Assembly: GCF_013466605.1 (NCBI RefSeq)
Contig: NZ_CP059162.1
Span: 4,464,001 to 4,528,000, forward strand
Length of the DNA: 64,000 nucleotides
DNA from: Pseudomonas chlororaphis subsp. aurantiaca
Lineage (GTDB): Bacteria; Pseudomonadota; Gammaproteobacteria; Pseudomonadales; Pseudomonadaceae
Direction of reading: 5' to 3'
The notes under the pieces are model-generated. The model worked only from the letters and a program-made list of their open reading frames with translations, did no database searches and was not told where the DNA came from. The translations under genes and the position numbers were made by a program. Numbering within the stretch: the stretch's first letter is position 1; the number at the start of each line of letters is the position of its first letter. Below, piece after piece: positions 62,068 to 64,000 of this stretch.

Positions 62068-62089
62068 GGCGCTGAGTCGACTCAGCGCC
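62068..62089. terminator. Perfect palindrome between convergent genes, probable bidirectional terminator
   Basis: GGCGCTGAG-TCGA-CTCAGCGCC is a 22-base perfect palindrome 17 bases after the TetR stop. It is followed by a second small stem (CCGGC..GCCGG). No T-tract is visible on either side, so function is uncertain. Confidence 0.45.
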
Positions 62090-62117
62090 GGCCTGAAAGC
62101 CGGCACCGCTGCCCCCG

Positions 62118-63614
62118 TTACTTATGAAACGTCTGCCCCAACGCCTCCAGCCGGATCGCGATCGGTGGCAGGCGCTGGCTGCTCAGGGCCAGGTTGCCCA
62201 TGTCGTCGGCGGTGTTCTGGGCGATGGCCTGGACCGAGTGCAGGCGGCCGACTATGTCGAGGCTGGCGCTGGATTGCTCGCGGGTGGTGCTGACGATGCG
62301 GCCGTTGAGTTGGTCGATATGCGAGATGTCGGCGCCGACGGCCTGGAACATCGCGGAGGCCTGGCGGCTGTCTTCGACGCAGCGCTGGGCGCCTTCGCGG
62401 CTGTCGTGCATGGCTTCGGCGGCCTGGCGGCTGCCCTGTTGCAGGGCTTCGATGATGGTCTTGATTTCCTGGGTGGACAGCGCGGTGCGCTGGGCCAGGT
62501 TGCGCACCTCATCGGCGACCACGGCGAAACCACGGCCCTGCTCGCCGGCACGGGCGGCCTCGATGGCGGCGTTGAGGGCCAGCAGGTTGGTCTGGGCGGC
62601 GATGCTGCCGATCACTTCCAGCACGTTGCCGATCTGCTGCGCCTGCCCCGCCAGGCGCTGCACGGTTTCGTTGGTGCCGTTGATGCGTGACGCCAGCTGG
62701 GTGATTTCCGCCTGGGCGCGATCGACACTTTGCTGGCCGAGGCTGATTTGCGCGCTGGCCTGGCCGGCGCGCTCGACCGCCTGCTCGACGTGCACGGCGA
62801 TGTCGCCCATGGCATCGCCCATGCGCTGCATGGAGCCGGTCATCTGGGTGATTTCCGTCAACTGATGCTGGGCCCCCTGCTCCAGGGTCTGGCTGGTTTT
62901 CGCCAGGTCCTGGCCCAGTTCGCGCAGGCCGTGGGTGTCGCGCACCACGCCATCCACCAGCGCGGTGATCTGCTGCATGAAATGGTCGAAACGCTGGGCC
63001 AGCGACACATGCACCTTGCCGCTCTCGCCCTGATGAACCTCGACGGTCAACTGGGAGGTGGCGGCGAGCATCTTGTCCAGCATGTCCTGGCTCTCCACCG
63101 CGTCGGCATGGCTGTGCACCGCCAGGTACAGCAGGATCACCGTCTCCACCACCACATAGAAGGCGTGCACCGCCACCATGCCGAAACCGCCGTGATGGGC
63201 CATGACGTAGACAGGAAAACCTTGGTGCTGCAGCACATGAAACACCACGTGATGCAGGGCGATGGTCACCGCCGCCAGGAGAATCGGCAGCCAGTCGCGA
63301 TAGAAGGTCAGCACCGCCAGCAGCACGAAAATACCGAAGTGCGCTTCGATCAAACCCTTGGCCTGGTTGATGTGCAACGCCGCCATGAGCATGAAGCCGA
63401 TGGCGATGCAGCAGCGCATCAGGCGCGTGCCGCTGATGGCGCGGTACAGCAGGCTCAGCACCAGGGTCGTGCCGCCGCCCACCAGCAGCGCCTGGGTGAA
63501 GGTGTCGTGCCAGAACGCCAGGCCCAGCGCATAGGCGAACATCAGCCAGATCAGGCCCATCATGATGCGGTCGGCTTTGCGGTAATGCTCGAGAAAACGC
63601 GGGGGGAAAGCCAT
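62118..63614 (-). CDS. Methyl-accepting chemotaxis protein with N-terminal membrane sensor
   Basis: This is a 498-residue transducer. The N-terminal ~180 residues contain about six hydrophobic segments with many His residues ([28 protein letters not shown]) instead of a periplasmic loop. The signalling domain has the conserved hairpin tip ([20 protein letters not shown], then [20 protein letters not shown]) and methylation-helix repeats. The His-rich membrane sensor suggests metal, heme or redox sensing. It is monocistronic. Confidence 0.9.
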   Translation of the reverse strand: MAFPPRFLEHYRKADRIMMGLIWLMFAYALGLAFWHDTFTQALLVGGGTTLVLSLLYRAISGTRLMRCCIAIGFMLMAALHINQAKGLIEAHFGIFVLLAVLTFYRDWLPILLAAVTIALHHVVFHVLQHQGFPVYVMAHHGGFGMVAVHAFYVVVETVILLYLAVHSHADAVESQDMLDKMLAATSQLTVEVHQGESGKVHVSLAQRFDHFMQQITALVDGVVRDTHGLRELGQDLAKTSQTLEQGAQHQLTEITQMTGSMQRMGDAMGDIAVHVEQAVERAGQASAQISLGQQSVDRAQAEITQLASRINGTNETVQRLAGQAQQIGNVLEVIGSIAAQTNLLALNAAIEAARAGEQGRGFAVVADEVRNLAQRTALSTQEIKTIIEALQQGSRQAAEAMHDSREGAQRCVEDSRQASAMFQAVGADISHIDQLNGRIVSTTREQSSASLDIVGRLHSVQAIAQNTADDMGNLALSSQRLPPIAIRLEALGQTFHK

Positions 63615-63917
63615 GCACTCTTACTCCATGTACGTGACGGGAAGAAAAACGGCAGAGGGCAAAACGGGATGACCGCCTTCGGCGAGCGGTTCAGTCAGCA
63701 ACGATAGTGGCAAATAGCCAAGTTCGCCTTTCAACTATCGACATGGCCACAGCTTTCTTGACGCCGGGCCGCGGGGAATCGGGCCGCAGGTGGGCAAAGT
63801 CGGGAGATTGGCGGGAATGCCATGAAGGGCGGAATGGGCGGGGGACGAGCGACAGCGGCGAGACGGATCCCGCCGACGCGCCACCCGGCAGGGCGACGCG
63901 CAGCGGTCCGCGTGTTG
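63615..63917. other. Intergenic region upstream of the chemotaxis gene
   Basis: Contains the leftward promoter for the transducer. No gene or repeat recognised. Confidence 0.4.
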
Positions 63918-64000
63918 TCAGAAGGTCACGCTGGCGCTCAGGCGTGCGGTGCGTGGTTCGCCGACGTTGACCTGCAGCTGGCTGCCGGTGGACGACGGGT
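63918..64000 (-). CDS. TonB-dependent receptor, C-terminal end (runs off the window)
   Basis: The last 26 codons read SSTGSQLQVNVGEPRTARLS followed by ASVTF and TGA. A final barrel strand ending in Phe after a GEPRTxxLSxS segment is characteristic of TonB-dependent siderophore receptors. The rest lies beyond the window. Confidence 0.8.
   Translation of the reverse strand, partial: PSSTGSQLQVNVGEPRTARLSASVTF

Overview
The window is a chromosomal segment of a fluorescent-group Pseudomonas. The basis is high GC with strong third-position GC bias in the core genes, FecI/FecR/TonB receptor and cytosine-utilisation modules of Pseudomonas type, REP/REPIN repeats built on the GTAGCCGCTGCCGCAGGC motif, a signal-less ChiC-type chitinase, and a Cup-type fimbrial cluster with a BvgS/BvgA (Roc)-like two-component system. 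Species cannot be fixed from the sequence alone; the P. fluorescens/chlororaphis/protegens complex fits best.

1-25.6 kb is mostly core or metabolic. It opens with a two-component system and two PepSY proteins, then a patatin-like lipase and QueD. Next come an Asp-nucleophile alpha/beta hydrolase, a deoxyribosyltransferase and a Nudix hydrolase, and a self-repressed membrane-protein/XRE pair. codBA follows behind a probable sigma-54 promoter. After it lie a DapF-fold protein lacking both catalytic cysteines, a glucarate module (gudD, MFS permease, divergent GntR regulator), and several regulator/target pairs (AraC, LysR/cyclase, LysR/DoxX). An Lrp regulator then stands beside the stump of a diaminopropionate ammonia-lyase, before an MFS carrier and fecI-fecR-fecA. 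REPINs sit between several of these units.

25.9-61.5 kb is an accessory, mosaic region punctuated by dead insertion sequences: an IS5-family remnant at 26 kb, an istB tail at 47.9 kb and an ISL3-family remnant at 60.8 kb. It begins with a low-GC bacteriocin locus: two small precursors with near-matching 15-residue double-glycine-type leaders, then a complete dedicated type I exporter (HlyD/CvaA-like adaptor, C39 peptidase-ABC transporter, TolC-like channel). An AA10 chitin monooxygenase (frameshifted here) and ChiC chitinase follow, both without N-terminal signal peptides. Next is a divergent chaperone-usher cluster (chaperone and adhesin leftward; major subunit, chaperone, usher and adhesin rightward), followed by an Hpt-like protein, a NarL/BvgA-type regulator and a BvgS-like kinase. 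A second, leftward chaperone-usher operon has CupB layout: subunit, chaperone, usher, second chaperone, then a two-partner secretion pair (TpsB plus a GLUG-repeat TpsA exoprotein) and, beyond a terminator, an adhesin. Another BvgA-type regulator diverges from it, next to the debris of a lost BvgS-like kinase.

61.1-64 kb holds a decayed MFS/TetR pair with a deletion at their divergent junction, a methyl-accepting chemotaxis protein and the 3' end of a TonB-dependent receptor.

The most novel candidate system is the two-peptide microcin-like locus at 26.9-33.2 kb. The most unusual regulatory feature is the apparently incomplete BvgS-type phosphorelay at 43.4-47.6 kb.
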